Of a stretch of DNA of 64,000 nt, positions 36,581-46,593 are shown piece after piece. Positions within the stretch are counted from its first letter, which is position 1; every line of letters begins with the position of its first letter. The position numbers and the translations under genes were made by a program. This stretch comes from Crenothrix polyspora (GTDB taxonomy: Bacteria; Pseudomonadota; Gammaproteobacteria; Methylococcales; Methylomonadaceae), in assembly GCF_900163755.1 (NCBI RefSeq), contig NZ_FUKI01000169.1, positions 1 to 64,000 of the forward strand, read 5' to 3'. Below the pieces are notes generated by a model. That model had not been told where the DNA came from, did no database searches, and saw nothing but the letters and a program-made list of their open reading frames with translations.

Positions 36581-38983
36581 TTAAATCCGCTTAAAAATAA
36601 TAGCCCCCAACGGTGGCAAAGTCAGATTAATCGATTGTAATTGGCTCATCCACGGCTTAGGTTCTGATACCGCCATGCCATTACCGGCATTACTGCCGTA
36701 GTAGTATTCGGAATCTGAGTTGAAAATCTCTTTGTAGATGCCCGCTTCAGGCACACCGATACGGTAATTGTGTCTGGGCACAGGGGTAAAATTAAGAATC
36801 ACAATTAAATCTTCCAAATCACTCTTCCGGCGGTAACTGATGATGGATTGCTGTACGTCATGGCAATCGATCCATTCAAAACCGTCGCCTTCAAAATCAT
36901 GCGCATACAGTGCCGGATGGCTTTTGTACAGCTGATTTAAGTCTTTTACCAAGGATTGTACGCCACGGTGATGTGGGTAATCCAATACGTACCAGTCCAG
37001 GGTTTTATTGGCGCTCCATTCGGTGCCTTGGCCAAATTCACAGCCCATAAACAACAGTTTTTTGCCAGGATAAGTGTACATCATGGTGTATAACAAGCGT
37101 AGATTGGCAAACCGCTGCCACATATCACCTGGCATTTTATTAATCATCGAGCCCTTGCCATGCACCACTTCATCGTGTGAGAAGGGCAGGGCGAAGTTCT
37201 CGGAAAAGGCGTATAACATGCCAAACGTCAGCTTGTCGTGATGATATTGCCGGTGGATAGGTTCTTGGCTCATGTAGCTTAAAATATCGTGCATCCAGCC
37301 CATATTCCATTTCATGGAGAAACCCAGGCCGCCTGTCCAGGTGGGGCGCGTTACTTGTGGCCATGAGGTGGATTCTTCGGCCATCATCACCGTGCCAGGG
37401 TGTTGCGAGTGAGTGACGGTGTTTAATTCCCGTAAAAACTCGATGGCTTCCAGATTCTCGTTACCGCCGTAGATATTGGGTATCCAGTCATTGGCTTCGC
37501 GTGAATAATCCAAATACAACATAGAAGCCACTGCATCCACGCGCAAGCCGTCGATATGGAATTCTTCCAGCCAGAACATGGCGCTGGCGATCAAAAAGTT
37601 TTTCACCTCGTTACGGCCATAGTTATAAATTAACGTGCCCCAGTCGCGGTGTTCGCCTTTGCGCGGATCGGCGTGTTCATACAAGGCACTGCCGTCAAAA
37701 TTAGCCAAAGCAAAGGCATCTTTAGGAAAATGTGCCGGTACCCAATCTAAAATCACCCCCAGATTATTTTGATGACAGGTATCGACAAAAAACCGGAAAT
37801 CATCCGGCGAACCATGACGACTGGTGGGAGCAAAATAGCCGGTGGTTTGGTAACCCCACGAGCCATCAAACGGGTGTTCAGTAATCGGCAGTAATTCAAT
37901 ATGGGTGTAACCCATAAATTTAACATATTCAACCAGCTCTACCGCTAATTCCCGATAGCTTAGAAAATTGCCCAACGGATCACGTCGCCACGAACCTAGG
38001 TGTACTTCGTATATCGACATTGGGGTATGTTGCCAATCACGTTGGCCACGTTGTGTTAGCCAGTGTTGATCTTGCCAACGGTAATTTTTTTCATCAACAA
38101 TAATGGATGAGGTATTGGGGCGGAATTCAAATTGCTGGCCGTAAGGATCAGATTTCAGCAAAATCTCGTTACTGTAACGGTTTAAAATTTCAAACTTATA
38201 CAAACAACCAATGCTTAACCCTGGAATAAATAATTCCCAGATACCGCTTCCGCCCAAGCTACGCATCGGGTGGCAACGGCCATCCCAGTGATTAAAATCA
38301 CCGACTATGCTCACTCTACCGGCATTGGGAGCCCATACCGAAAATAATACCCCGTCGATACTGTCTATACTGTGTAAATGGCCGCCGAGTTTTTGGTAAA
38401 TATGCCAATGTTTGCCCTCACCAAATAAGTGCTGATCGAAAGCCGGTAATTGTGCGGTAAAATCATAAGGGTCATAATTTTCATGGGCTTGCTGATTTTT
38501 ATCGGTCCACGCCAGTGTGTAATGTGCCGGTAATGTATCCGCGTTAACAGGCGCGATAAAAAAATCTGTACCGACGACACGCTCAAAAATGACATCATTG
38601 TTACCTAATCGCACAGTTTCTGCCGATGGCAAATACACGCGGATGTGTAACTGACCATCCACCTCATGACGACCCAGCACCGCAAACGGATCATGGTGTT
38701 TGGCATCGGCTATTTTTGTAAAATCGGCATTAAGTGGGTTTGTTGGCACTGGAATAGCCTCGGCTGTGGGTTGCAATGAGGTTTTTGTGGCGGTTTTTTG
38801 TGGCTTAGCCGATTTTTTGGCTATTTCGCTGGCAACAACGGCGGCAGGTTCGGGCGCTATAACAGGCGTAGCCGGTGTTTTAGTTTTGGTGCTGCGCGTG
38901 GCTTTGGGGGCTACAGCTGGAGGTAATTCCGGTGTTTCCGTGGGAGCTGTCGCATTATTTGTTTTTTTTGTAGTTTTTTGCAC
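36581..38983 (-). CDS. glgB: 1,4-alpha-glucan branching enzyme GlgB with long N-terminal extension
   Basis: Creates alpha-1,6 branches in glycogen. The 800-aa protein is longer than usual because residues 1-85 form a Thr/Ala/Pro/Lys-rich low-complexity tail. The normal protein then begins near [19 protein letters not shown] with CBM48 modules and the GH13 barrel: [24 protein letters not shown] (nucleophile Asp), [13 protein letters not shown] (acid/base Glu) and [13 protein letters not shown]. It is divergent from glgC across 92 bp. Confidence 0.95.
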   Translation of the reverse strand: MQKTTKKTNNATAPTETPELPPAVAPKATRSTKTKTPATPVIAPEPAAVVASEIAKKSAKPQKTATKTSLQPTAEAIPVPTNPLNADFTKIADAKHHDPFAVLGRHEVDGQLHIRVYLPSAETVRLGNNDVIFERVVGTDFFIAPVNADTLPAHYTLAWTDKNQQAHENYDPYDFTAQLPAFDQHLFGEGKHWHIYQKLGGHLHSIDSIDGVLFSVWAPNAGRVSIVGDFNHWDGRCHPMRSLGGSGIWELFIPGLSIGCLYKFEILNRYSNEILLKSDPYGQQFEFRPNTSSIIVDEKNYRWQDQHWLTQRGQRDWQHTPMSIYEVHLGSWRRDPLGNFLSYRELAVELVEYVKFMGYTHIELLPITEHPFDGSWGYQTTGYFAPTSRHGSPDDFRFFVDTCHQNNLGVILDWVPAHFPKDAFALANFDGSALYEHADPRKGEHRDWGTLIYNYGRNEVKNFLIASAMFWLEEFHIDGLRVDAVASMLYLDYSREANDWIPNIYGGNENLEAIEFLRELNTVTHSQHPGTVMMAEESTSWPQVTRPTWTGGLGFSMKWNMGWMHDILSYMSQEPIHRQYHHDKLTFGMLYAFSENFALPFSHDEVVHGKGSMINKMPGDMWQRFANLRLLYTMMYTYPGKKLLFMGCEFGQGTEWSANKTLDWYVLDYPHHRGVQSLVKDLNQLYKSHPALYAHDFEGDGFEWIDCHDVQQSIISYRRKSDLEDLIVILNFTPVPRHNYRIGVPEAGIYKEIFNSDSEYYYGSNAGNGMAVSEPKPWMSQLQSINLTLPPLGAIIFKRI

Positions 38984-39075
38984 TTGTAAGAGTCCCGCTG
39001 TAGTATAGAATAATCGCTACGCAGATGTTACCAAACACCACCATAGAAGTGAATCTATTCATCAGGAGATTACGC

Positions 39076-40344
39076 ATGCCAAGCTCAAATCAACAAAATA
39101 CTCATCAATTAGCCCGAAACACTATCGCGTTAATCTTGGCCGGCGGTCGGGGTTCACGGTTGATGAATATGACGGACTGGCGTGCTAAGCCCGCCGTACC
39201 GTTTGGCGGTAAGTTTCGGATTATCGATTTTCCCTTATCCAATTGCGTTAATTCCGGCATACGCAAGATAGGCGTATTAACCCAGTACAAGGCGCATTCA
39301 TTAATTTTGCATATCCAACAAGGCTGGGGATTTTTACGCGGCGAGTTTGGCGAATACGTGGAATTATTTCCCGCGCAACAGCGCCACGATGAAGACTCCT
39401 GGTATAAAGGCACCGCCGATGCGGTATTTCAGAACATTGATATTTTACGCACTCGCAAGCCCAAACATATTTTAATTTTGGCCGGTGATCATATTTACAA
39501 AATGGATTATGGCGCGATGCTGGCGGATCATGTTGAAAAAAATGCTGATTTAACAATAGGTTGCATAGAAGTCTCGCTGGAAGAAGCCACTGCGTTTGGC
39601 GTGATGGATGTCGATGCTAATCGTCGGGTAAAAGCGTTTGTGGAAAAGCCGGCCAATCCGCCAGTTATGCCAGGGCGTACCGATACCGCATTGGCATCAA
39701 TGGGTATTTATATTTTTAACGCCGACTTTTTGTATGAGCAATTGATTAAAGATGCTGATACCAAAGGTACAACGCACGATTTTGGTAAAGATATTATCCC
39801 TGCCGTGATTGACAAATACATGGTCAATGCCTATCCCTTCTTAGATTTGCAAAGCGGCGAACAAAGCTATTGGCGCGATGTAGGTACAATTGATGCCTAT
39901 TGGTCGGCTAATATGGAATTGATTGGCGTTAAACCCAATATGAATATTTATGATAAAGCGTGGCCTATCTGGACTTACCAAGAACAATGCCCCCCCGCTA
40001 AATTTGTGTTTGACGACGATGACAGACGCGGTGAAGCGGTGGATTCTATGATTTCCGGTGGTTGCATCGTATCGGGTGCGAAAGTACGGCATTCGTTGTT
40101 GTTTTCCAATGTACGGGTTAATTCTTACACCACGGTGGAAGATACCATTGTGTTGCCACAGGTGAATATTGGTCGCCATTGCCGTATTACCAAAGCCATT
40201 ATTGAAAAAGGCTGTGAAGTGCCAGAAGGCACGATTATTGGTGAAAACAGAGCCGATGATGAAAAACGTTTTCACGTCAGTCCCGGCGGTGTGGTGTTGG
40301 TGACACCGGATATGTTAGGGCAAAAATTGCGTTATGTTCGCTAA
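39076..40344 (+). CDS. glgC: Glucose-1-phosphate adenylyltransferase
   Basis: Makes ADP-glucose from glucose-1-phosphate and ATP, the committed step of glycogen synthesis. The start ATG 39076 follows CAGGAG; an earlier in-frame ATG at 39025 is less likely. The 422-aa product has the nucleotide loop [13 protein letters not shown], the [12 protein letters not shown] motif, [26 protein letters not shown] and the C-terminal beta-helix with IGRHCRI. Allosteric control is typical of the family. It leads the glgC-malQ unit. Confidence 0.96.
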   Translation: MPSSNQQNTHQLARNTIALILAGGRGSRLMNMTDWRAKPAVPFGGKFRIIDFPLSNCVNSGIRKIGVLTQYKAHSLILHIQQGWGFLRGEFGEYVELFPAQQRHDEDSWYKGTADAVFQNIDILRTRKPKHILILAGDHIYKMDYGAMLADHVEKNADLTIGCIEVSLEEATAFGVMDVDANRRVKAFVEKPANPPVMPGRTDTALASMGIYIFNADFLYEQLIKDADTKGTTHDFGKDIIPAVIDKYMVNAYPFLDLQSGEQSYWRDVGTIDAYWSANMELIGVKPNMNIYDKAWPIWTYQEQCPPAKFVFDDDDRRGEAVDSMISGGCIVSGAKVRHSLLFSNVRVNSYTTVEDTIVLPQVNIGRHCRITKAIIEKGCEVPEGTIIGENRADDEKRFHVSPGGVVLVTPDMLGQKLRYVR

Positions 40345-40413
40345 ATAGCCCGGAAGTTTTGTGGTTGGTTTTTCAGCAGCATTAGACAGATGTAATCAGG
40401 GAATTTAGAAACA

Positions 40414-41892
40414 ATGAATGATATTTTAAACACGCGTCGTGCCGGAGTGTTATTGCACATCACGTCGCTGCCCGGCAATCAGCAACAAGGTGATTTGGGG
40501 CAGGAAGCCTATCATTTTGTTAATTTTTTGCATGAAACAGGTGTGAGTGTATGGCAAACATTGCCGCTAGGTGTTACCCATTATGATGGTTCGCCGTATC
40601 AATGTTTGTCTGCACACGCCGGTAACCCTGGGCTAATTAGCTTAGATGGGTTGGTTCAGCAAACCTGGTTGTACGCGCCGGTGAATTCTGCCAGCTATTC
40701 TGATGTCGCCGACCATGACAGAGCGTATCTCTTGACGGAAGCGTTTCATGGTTTTAGCCAACGGGCGAGTGCTGTACAAAAAAAGGCTTTTAAGCAATTT
40801 TGCTTAGATAAGGCGTTTTGGCTGGAGGATTTTGCGTTGTATACGGTATTGCGCCAAGAGTTTGCGCAGCAATGCTGGAATCAATGGCCACAGGCTTTAA
40901 AAGAGCGTGACACTAAAGCATTGGCTGCGGCACAGCGTAAATTTAAGCGCCAGATTGAGGTAATTAAATTTCAGCAATATGTGTTTTTTACCCAGTGGCT
41001 GGCGTTAAAAGCTTACGCTGAGCAAAAAAATGTGTATTTATTCGGCGATATTCCCATTTTTGTGTCTTACGACAGCGCCGATGTGTGGGCGAATCGACAG
41101 GTATTTAAGCTGGATGCGTCGGGTGAAATGCTGGTGGTGGCGGGTGTGCCACCGGATTATTTCTCCGAAACCGGACAGCGTTGGGGTAATCCGCATTACA
41201 ACTGGGAGTATTTGCAAGCCACCGGTTTTGCCTGGTGGCTGGACAGAATGCAAACCCAGCTGGAACAGTTTGATGTGCTGCGTATCGATCATTTTCGTGG
41301 TCTGGAAGCGGCCTGGGAAATCCCTGCACACGAGGAAACCGCGATACACGGCACTTGGGTAACCGCACCAGGCAAACCCCTGCTAGCGGCGATTATGGCT
41401 AAATTTGGCCAGATTGCTTTAGTAGCAGAAGATTTGGGCATTATTACTGCGGAAGTTGATGCCTTGCGTGATGATTTCCAGTTACCGGGTATGAAGATTT
41501 TGCAATTTGCTTTTGGTGGCGGTGCAGACAATCCCTATTTGCCGCATCGGCATGAGAAGAACTCCGTGGTGTATACCGGCACGCATGATAACGACACCAC
41601 CGTGGGTTGGGTGGATAAGTTAACTGATGATGAGCGCCGGTATATCAATGAGTATTTGGATTACCCACAAGTGCCTTTGCATTGTGCGTTAATTCATGCA
41701 GCGTTGGGTTCGGTAGCTAATTTGGCCATTATTCCGATGCAGGATATTTTGGAATTGGGTACGGAACATCGCATGAACACGCCGGGCACTACCGAGGGCA
41801 ATTGGCACTGGCGTTTCCAATGGCAGCAATTAACGCCGGAGCGGGTGGCTCGATTGACGCATTTAGTGGGTTTGTTTAATCGTCGTGCGTAA
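40414..41892 (+). CDS. malQ: 4-alpha-glucanotransferase (amylomaltase)
   Basis: Transfers alpha-1,4-glucan segments between maltodextrins, remodelling glycogen chains. The 492-aa GH77 enzyme has GVLLHITSLPG at the N-terminus, FGDIPIFVSYDSADVWAN, VLRIDHFRGLEAAWEIP (nucleophile Asp), VAEDLGIIT (acid/base Glu) and TGTHDNDTTVGW. Seventy bases after glgC on the same strand, it is likely co-transcribed. It ends only 11 bp from the convergent MoxJ-like gene. Confidence 0.95.
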   Translation: MNDILNTRRAGVLLHITSLPGNQQQGDLGQEAYHFVNFLHETGVSVWQTLPLGVTHYDGSPYQCLSAHAGNPGLISLDGLVQQTWLYAPVNSASYSDVADHDRAYLLTEAFHGFSQRASAVQKKAFKQFCLDKAFWLEDFALYTVLRQEFAQQCWNQWPQALKERDTKALAAAQRKFKRQIEVIKFQQYVFFTQWLALKAYAEQKNVYLFGDIPIFVSYDSADVWANRQVFKLDASGEMLVVAGVPPDYFSETGQRWGNPHYNWEYLQATGFAWWLDRMQTQLEQFDVLRIDHFRGLEAAWEIPAHEETAIHGTWVTAPGKPLLAAIMAKFGQIALVAEDLGIITAEVDALRDDFQLPGMKILQFAFGGGADNPYLPHRHEKNSVVYTGTHDNDTTVGWVDKLTDDERRYINEYLDYPQVPLHCALIHAALGSVANLAIIPMQDILELGTEHRMNTPGTTEGNWHWRFQWQQLTPERVARLTHLVGLFNRRA

Positions 41893-41903
41893 GCCGCATT
41901 TTT

Positions 41904-42776
41904 TCAGTCATCATCCTTGGTGGCGCTTTTGCTGATGGGTAACAACGGGATGTTATAGGTTGCTATAATGTCCTGAATTTGTTTTTGATATTTGTTAATG
42001 AGTTTGTCCAGCAAGGCTTTCTTGTCTTTATCACTCTTGCGCACACCCATTGACATGGGGAAATCAAACTTTAACTTGGTCGATGATTTCATCGGCACGA
42101 CGTTATAGGTATTTTTCGGGCTTTGTGAGATGACGTAGCCTGCCATTGGCCCCCATAAAATCACCATATCAATTTTTTTTGCTTTTAAATCCTGGTCTAT
42201 TTGCATGGCGACATTGTTGTTTTCGTCGCTGGTCATGCTTTGGTACGGAATGCCTTGATCTAATAAACCGCTTTGCTGTAGCCAAGTGGTGCCAGGGCCT
42301 CTGTCAAACATGGCGATTTTCAATTTTTCCTGTTTTTCTAGCGGCAGATGGGTTAATTGTGCAGCATCTTGAGTCACCTCATCATAGCCACGGCCTTTGG
42401 CCATTAATAGCACGTAGGTGGATTGGTAGTAAGGCTCAGTCGTTAGCGCCATGTCGTAGCCGGTCGGCAAGCCCATGACCACATCGCATTTAAAGTCCTT
42501 GGAATCGACGATTTTGTCATTGACCGGTGCATTCAAGGTGTTACGGATAAAACCAATGCGCTGGGGTAGCCAGGTATATTCCAGGGTTTGCCCCAAATCT
42601 TTGGCGAACAGTTCGGCTATCTTGTTTTCAAAGCCATCCTGTTTTTTGCTGGAGTAAGGCGGATTGAGCGGGTCGGCGCAGACTTTAAATTTTTCCGCTG
42701 CTGTCGCGTTAAGGCTAACGCCAAGCAAAATAATACCGCTGATAAATGTGTTAACGTGGGGCAGGGTAATCTGCAT
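41904..42776 (-). CDS. MoxJ/XoxJ-type periplasmic binding protein
   Basis: A 290-aa protein with signal peptide (ends LNATAAE) and a type 2 periplasmic-binding fold that starts FKVCADPLNPPYSSKKQDGFENKIAELFAKDL. It belongs to the quinoprotein-dehydrogenase-associated substrate-binding group (MoxJ/XoxJ), which helps activate PQQ methanol dehydrogenase in the periplasm. No methanol dehydrogenase gene is adjacent, so this may be an orphan copy. The Fae-like gene is divergently placed about 210 bp away, consistent with a C1-metabolism role. Confidence 0.8.
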   Translation of the reverse strand: MQITLPHVNTFISGIILLGVSLNATAAEKFKVCADPLNPPYSSKKQDGFENKIAELFAKDLGQTLEYTWLPQRIGFIRNTLNAPVNDKIVDSKDFKCDVVMGLPTGYDMALTTEPYYQSTYVLLMAKGRGYDEVTQDAAQLTHLPLEKQEKLKIAMFDRGPGTTWLQQSGLLDQGIPYQSMTSDENNNVAMQIDQDLKAKKIDMVILWGPMAGYVISQSPKNTYNVVPMKSSTKLKFDFPMSMGVRKSDKDKKALLDKLINKYQKQIQDIIATYNIPLLPISKSATKDDD

Positions 42777-42985
42777 TAGTTTTCCTTGTGTGTAGCCAGT
42801 AACAATAGCAATAGTTTACTGGATAAACTTTTAAAATAAAGCCTTGAAAATTAATTAGTACATTTTGAGTAACACCAAAACCAAATACCTGTAGTATTTG
42901 CAACTTTTGACATCTTACCTGTTGCTCATCTGTGTTTATCCATCATAAAATGCCTCTCTTAATTTATACGCTATAGGAATAATCA

Positions 42986-43537
42986 ATGTCAGATTCAATT
43001 TGGTTTAGAACCGCAGAAGCCACGGTATTTTCCAGTGATGGCCAAGGTACTGATGCCATGCCGGAAATATTAATCGGTAACGTAAAAGGCCCGGCTGGTC
43101 ATGCGTTTGCTAATTTAATGGGACAAACCGAAGGCCACACGCGCATGTTTGCTATTCGCGCATGCAACCAACAAGTCAAGCCAGCCACTATCATCGTGCC
43201 TAAAGTCACTATGAAATCGAGTGCTTACATCAATTTATTCGGTGGCCCCGTACAGTCTGCTATTGCTGATGCGGTATTAGACAGCGTGATAGCTGGTGTT
43301 ATCCCCGCAGACCAAGCTAATGATCTGTGTATTATTGCTATGGTATGGATTGCGCCTGAATGCGCCACCAATCCTGATTTAGATCGCAAAGACTTATACC
43401 GTACCAATTACGAAGCCATGAAATTGGCTATTTCTCGTGCCATGAGTAATTCTCCAAGCATTGAAGAATTAATTGCTAACCGCACTAAAATTGTCCATGA
43501 AATGTACGATCCAGAAACTGGCGAGTCGCAGTGGTAA
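42986..43537 (+). CDS. Formaldehyde-activating enzyme homologue (Fae-like)
   Basis: Fae condenses formaldehyde with tetrahydromethanopterin in methylotrophs. This 183-aa homologue keeps the family's core (ATIIVPKVTMKSS, FGGPVQSAIADAVLDSVIAGVIPADQANDL, YRTNYEAMKLAISRAM). The N-terminal region where canonical Fae has the catalytic His17 reads DAMPEILIG and lacks that His. It may therefore be one of the divergent Fae paralogues with another role. AGGA lies seven bases before the ATG. A TTGACA at 42907 could be a -35 box but has no matching -10. Confidence 0.85.
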   Translation: MSDSIWFRTAEATVFSSDGQGTDAMPEILIGNVKGPAGHAFANLMGQTEGHTRMFAIRACNQQVKPATIIVPKVTMKSSAYINLFGGPVQSAIADAVLDSVIAGVIPADQANDLCIIAMVWIAPECATNPDLDRKDLYRTNYEAMKLAISRAMSNSPSIEELIANRTKIVHEMYDPETGESQW

Positions 43538-43590
43538 GTGTTTGCCTAGCCGTTTAGAGTAATCGGGCTACTGGCTTAATAAGGGACAAC

Positions 43591-43680
43591 ATGGAGGTTG
43601 GGTTAAACGCTTTTTTCAACCCATCCTTTCCAAGGCAGTGTAAATGGTGGGTTGCCAACAGCAGGTAGCCCAACCGACTT
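43591..43680. repeat. REP-like hairpin repeat
   Basis: Two inverted units lie after the Fae-like gene: GTTGGGTTAAACGC with TTTTTTCAACCC, then GGTGGGTTGCC with GTAGCCCAACC. The same GGTTGGGTT/AACCCAACC pattern recurs at 44919-44947 and, varied, at 56376-56453. Confidence 0.55.
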
Positions 43681-43805
43681 GAATGTTGTTATTTTTTGTC
43701 CCACATTAATGAATAGCCTACAGTCTGTAGATACGGCATAGAAATTTGATATACCTCGCTGGTTTTATATTTTACAATTCAGTTGGATGTGTAGAGTCTC
43801 TGGTT

Positions 43806-43844
43806 TTTCTTACCGTGCTGTAAGAAAGCCACCCTAAATATAAT
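43806..43844 (+). promoter_or_regulatory. Promoter with inverted repeat for the cytochrome c peroxidase gene
   Basis: TATAAT at 43839-43844 lies 22 bases before the start codon. There is no good -35; instead an 8-bp perfect inverted repeat TTTCTTAC-N6-GTAAGAAA (43806-43827) overlaps the -35 position. This suggests an operator or activator site. Confidence 0.45.
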
Positions 43845-43865
43845 AAGTAAGTTTTGGAGGGTAAT

Positions 43866-44870
43866 ATGTTTAAAATTCGCTCATTGGTCACAGCAATTGC
43901 TTTGCTGGGTTCAATTTCCGCAGCGTCTGCGTGGGAAGCCTTGCCAACCACTGCACCTGCACCTGCGGGCAATCCAACTACCGACGCTAAAATTGCGTTA
44001 GGTAAAATGCTGTACCACGATCCACGCTTGTCTTCTACCGGCACGGTCTCGTGTTCATCCTGCCATAACACTATGTTGGGTGGCGAAGATAATCGGCCTA
44101 ATTCGATGGGCGTTAATGGCCAAACCGGTGGCCGCAGTGCGCCTACCGTATGGAACTCTGCGTTTAATACCGTTCAATTCTGGGATGGTCGTGCGGACAG
44201 TTTAGAAGCACAAGCGGCAGGTCCTGTCACCAACCCTATTGAAATGGGTATGAAAAGCTGGGATGATGTCGTGGCGCGTTTAGATAAAATTGAAGGCTAC
44301 CAAAGAGCCTTTGATGCCGCGTTTGGCACCGAGCCAATCTCTAAAGATAATGCCACGAGAGCGATTGCCGCGTATGAAAGAACCCTCATCACCCCAAACA
44401 GCCCGTACGATAAGTTTGTCGGTGGCGATAAAGCTGCGTTAACCCCGCAACAAGTCAAAGGTATGGAAAAAGTAGCGGAATTAGGCTGCACCAGTTGCCA
44501 CAGTGGCCCTGCGTTTAATGGTCCTGGCGTATTCCAAAAATTCCCTGTTATTAGCAACGGTTTTTTTGAAGCGCAATATCACTTCAATAAAGATAAAGGT
44601 TTAGCTGAAGTGTCTAAAAAAGCAGAAGACGAGCATTTCTGGAAAGTGCCTACCTTGCGTAATATTGGTTTAACAGCACCGTATTTCCACAATGGTGCGG
44701 TTAAAAATTTGGATACTGCGGTACAAGTAATGGCCAAAACCCAGTTAAACAAAGACTTGTCTAAGGAAGAAATTGCTGACATCGTGGCATTTTTAAATGC
44801 ACTGACCGGTGAATTCCCTGAACAAAAAATGCCGGTTTTACCTGGCACGCCCGGTAGTACGTTTAACTAA
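43866..44870 (+). CDS. Di-haem cytochrome c peroxidase
   Basis: Periplasmic peroxidase that reduces hydrogen peroxide with electrons from cytochrome c. The 334-aa protein has a signal peptide (ending SAASAWE) and two haem motifs, CSSCH and CTSCH. The active-site region FWDGRADSLEAQAAGPVTNPIEMG includes the expected Glu, and TAPYFHNGAVKNL with VQVMAKTQL provides the later axial region. The ATG 43866 follows GGAGGG; the earlier TTG is part of the ribosome-site region. An inverted repeat overlaps its promoter. Confidence 0.92.
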   Translation: MFKIRSLVTAIALLGSISAASAWEALPTTAPAPAGNPTTDAKIALGKMLYHDPRLSSTGTVSCSSCHNTMLGGEDNRPNSMGVNGQTGGRSAPTVWNSAFNTVQFWDGRADSLEAQAAGPVTNPIEMGMKSWDDVVARLDKIEGYQRAFDAAFGTEPISKDNATRAIAAYERTLITPNSPYDKFVGGDKAALTPQQVKGMEKVAELGCTSCHSGPAFNGPGVFQKFPVISNGFFEAQYHFNKDKGLAEVSKKAEDEHFWKVPTLRNIGLTAPYFHNGAVKNLDTAVQVMAKTQLNKDLSKEEIADIVAFLNALTGEFPEQKMPVLPGTPGSTFN

Positions 44871-44918
44871 GTTTAAGTGGTAATACAACTAGTCACTTAA
44901 ACTGAGACAAAAATATAG

Positions 44919-44947
44919 GTTGGGTTGAATATTTTTTTCAACCCAAC
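44919..44947. terminator. Hairpin between convergent genes
   Basis: Perfect 10-bp stem GTTGGGTTGA/TCAACCCAAC with a T-rich loop lies between the peroxidase gene and DUF3455. On the minus strand it is followed by CTATATTTTTG. It probably ends both transcripts and belongs to the REP-like family. Confidence 0.6.
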
Positions 44948-45003
44948 TTAGTCCAGTCATTGTCAGTGCATCGACATGCAAGGCATTACAAAGGTTACAG
45001 ACC

Positions 45004-45531
45004 TTACTGTTTTGGTGCCCAAAACCGATAATGGGCAAAATACGGTACCGGTAAGGTTTTTTTATCAACCGCAGGATTACATTGTGTAGGTGGCACACCA
45101 CCCGACGTTTGCAATCGCTGCACATAATTTACCTTGCTAAATGCGCCCAAGCCTTTGTGTTCGCCCACCTTGAGCAGCAATTCTGCAATGGCGTTATCGC
45201 GTGGATTGCTGGCTACCAGTTTTACCAAAACACCGCTGCCATCGTGGTAATCAAAGCGAGGACCAAAAAAATGCGCTACGTATTGTCCGGCAGTGCCTCG
45301 CAACATCGCGGTTGGGCCAAGAAACTCGTATTTATAGGCGGATGAGCATTTGTAGGTTTGCACACCTTCAGTCACAAAGGTTTCCAAGACCACCTGGTTA
45401 CCGGCAGGTACTTTTAGTTTTTCAGGAATGACTAAGCCATCTACGGCGTGGACTGTTTGGCTAACGGTTAAGCAAACAGCGCAGGCCAACAAGCTAAACG
45501 TGGTGTTAAAGTGAGTGTTAGTCGTTTTCAT
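45004..45531 (-). CDS. DUF3455 exported protein
   Basis: A 175-aa product with signal peptide (ends TVHAVDG) and the DUF3455 pattern: LKVPAGNQVVLETFVTEGVQTYKC, GPTAMLRGTAGQYVAHFFGPRFDYHDGS, VNYVQRLQTSGGVPPTQC and VPYFAHYRFW. Function of the family is unknown. The ATG is preceded by AAGGTGATTATC, identical to the leader of the upstream RTX gene, so they probably share expression. A 9-bp stem-loop lies between the two genes. Confidence 0.85.
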   Translation of the reverse strand: MKTTNTHFNTTFSLLACAVCLTVSQTVHAVDGLVIPEKLKVPAGNQVVLETFVTEGVQTYKCSSAYKYEFLGPTAMLRGTAGQYVAHFFGPRFDYHDGSGVLVKLVASNPRDNAIAELLLKVGEHKGLGAFSKVNYVQRLQTSGGVPPTQCNPAVDKKTLPVPYFAHYRFWAPKQ

Positions 45532-45568
45532 GATAATCACCTTCTAAGGATTCAGAAATCAAGTTGAT

Positions 45569-45600
45569 GACTGGGTTCATTTTACTGAACAAACCCAGTC
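45569..45600 (-). other. Intercistronic stem-loop
   Basis: GACTGGGTT and AACCCAGTC form a 9-bp stem about 46 bases after the RTX gene stop, with no T tract. It may set differential mRNA stability between the RTX and DUF3455 genes. Confidence 0.4.
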
Positions 45601-45646
45601 AATTTCGAGGTATCGCTAGAGCTAAAGAGTCTAGAAACCATAAGAC

Positions 45647-46474
45647 TTAGAACAAATCTTCACAGTCGCGGTTGATAACATCAATTAGGGCATCTTTGCC
45701 AATTTTTACGCGATCAAGCCCAATACCACAGGAAAGATTGTCAGCTTCCTTATCGTCACTGTTGATAAAATCATCGCCGCTTTCCGCACTGATCTTGTCT
45801 TTGCCAGCACCGCCCCAAATATTATCCTTACCAGAGCCGCCGAAGATGACATCATCGTTTTCATTACCGTTTAAAATATCATCCCCTGCCTGGCCATTAA
45901 TGGTGTCTTTGCCACTGTTGCCGTTGATGGTGTCGTTACCATCGCCACCCAAAAGGGTATCGTCACCCAGTTGGCCATTAATGATGTCTTTTCCCGCACC
46001 GCCAGACAGCACATCGTTTCTTTGGTTGCCGTTAAGCGTGTCATCACCAGCGCCACCATTCACTTCCATGATAGGATCCAGGCCAAAGGACAAGTCAGAA
46101 AAAGTGTAGGGAACCGGGGTAAAAATATCGTTACCGCCTTTTAAGTCAGCTTTTACTTTTTTAGGCATGCCGCCTATACCGCAAATCGCTAATGTTCTGC
46201 TTTGTTGTTTACAGCCAGCACCTGCGGTAATGCCCGTCTTGTCTTCGACGTAGTAACCATCAGGAAATTTCCCAGTCAGTTCAAAAGATTCATATGAGAC
46301 GGTCACGTTGTTTACGCCAGTAGTACCGCCATTAACAGGGTCATCACCGACATAAAAGACGGTGTTGTCACCGTTACTGAGGTTGCCTTCTATGCGCACA
46401 GTTGAGGCGTGGGTTGTGGAGACGCTGCTTAAAGCCAAAACAGCGGTTACTAAAACAGATTGATAGTTTTTCAT
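45647..46474 (-). CDS. RTX-repeat calcium-binding protein with Sec signal
   Basis: A 275-aa protein with a cleavable signal peptide (ends STTHAST). Its N-terminal half is not recognised. Residues about 135-250 are RTX nonapeptide repeats (GGAGDDTLNG, GGAGKDIING, GGDGNDTING, GGSGKDNIWG) that fold as calcium-binding beta-rolls. Typical RTX proteins have no Sec signal and leave by type I secretion; this one likely enters the periplasm. It has its own sigma-54-like promoter upstream. The chosen ATG 46474 follows AAGGTGATTATC. Confidence 0.8.
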   Translation of the reverse strand: MKNYQSVLVTAVLALSSVSTTHASTVRIEGNLSNGDNTVFYVGDDPVNGGTTGVNNVTVSYESFELTGKFPDGYYVEDKTGITAGAGCKQQSRTLAICGIGGMPKKVKADLKGGNDIFTPVPYTFSDLSFGLDPIMEVNGGAGDDTLNGNQRNDVLSGGAGKDIINGQLGDDTLLGGDGNDTINGNSGKDTINGQAGDDILNGNENDDVIFGGSGKDNIWGGAGKDKISAESGDDFINSDDKEADNLSCGIGLDRVKIGKDALIDVINRDCEDLF

Positions 46475-46553
46475 GATAATCACCTTTTAAAATATATTGA
46501 TAATGTTAAGAGTTGTTAATGTAGTTCCCTTATTCGGGTTACATTAATAACAT

Positions 46554-46569
46554 AGCGATTACCGTGCCA
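46554..46569 (-). promoter_or_regulatory. Sigma-54 promoter of the RTX gene
   Basis: On the minus strand the bases TGGCACGGTAATCGCT match TGGCACG-N4-TTGCW at all but one position, with exact -24/-12 spacing. Predicted start about 46543 gives a 69-nt leader. The NtrC-type regulator gene lies immediately upstream and is the obvious activator. Confidence 0.65.
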
Positions 46570-46593
46570 ACTTAAATAAAATAAATATATTCA

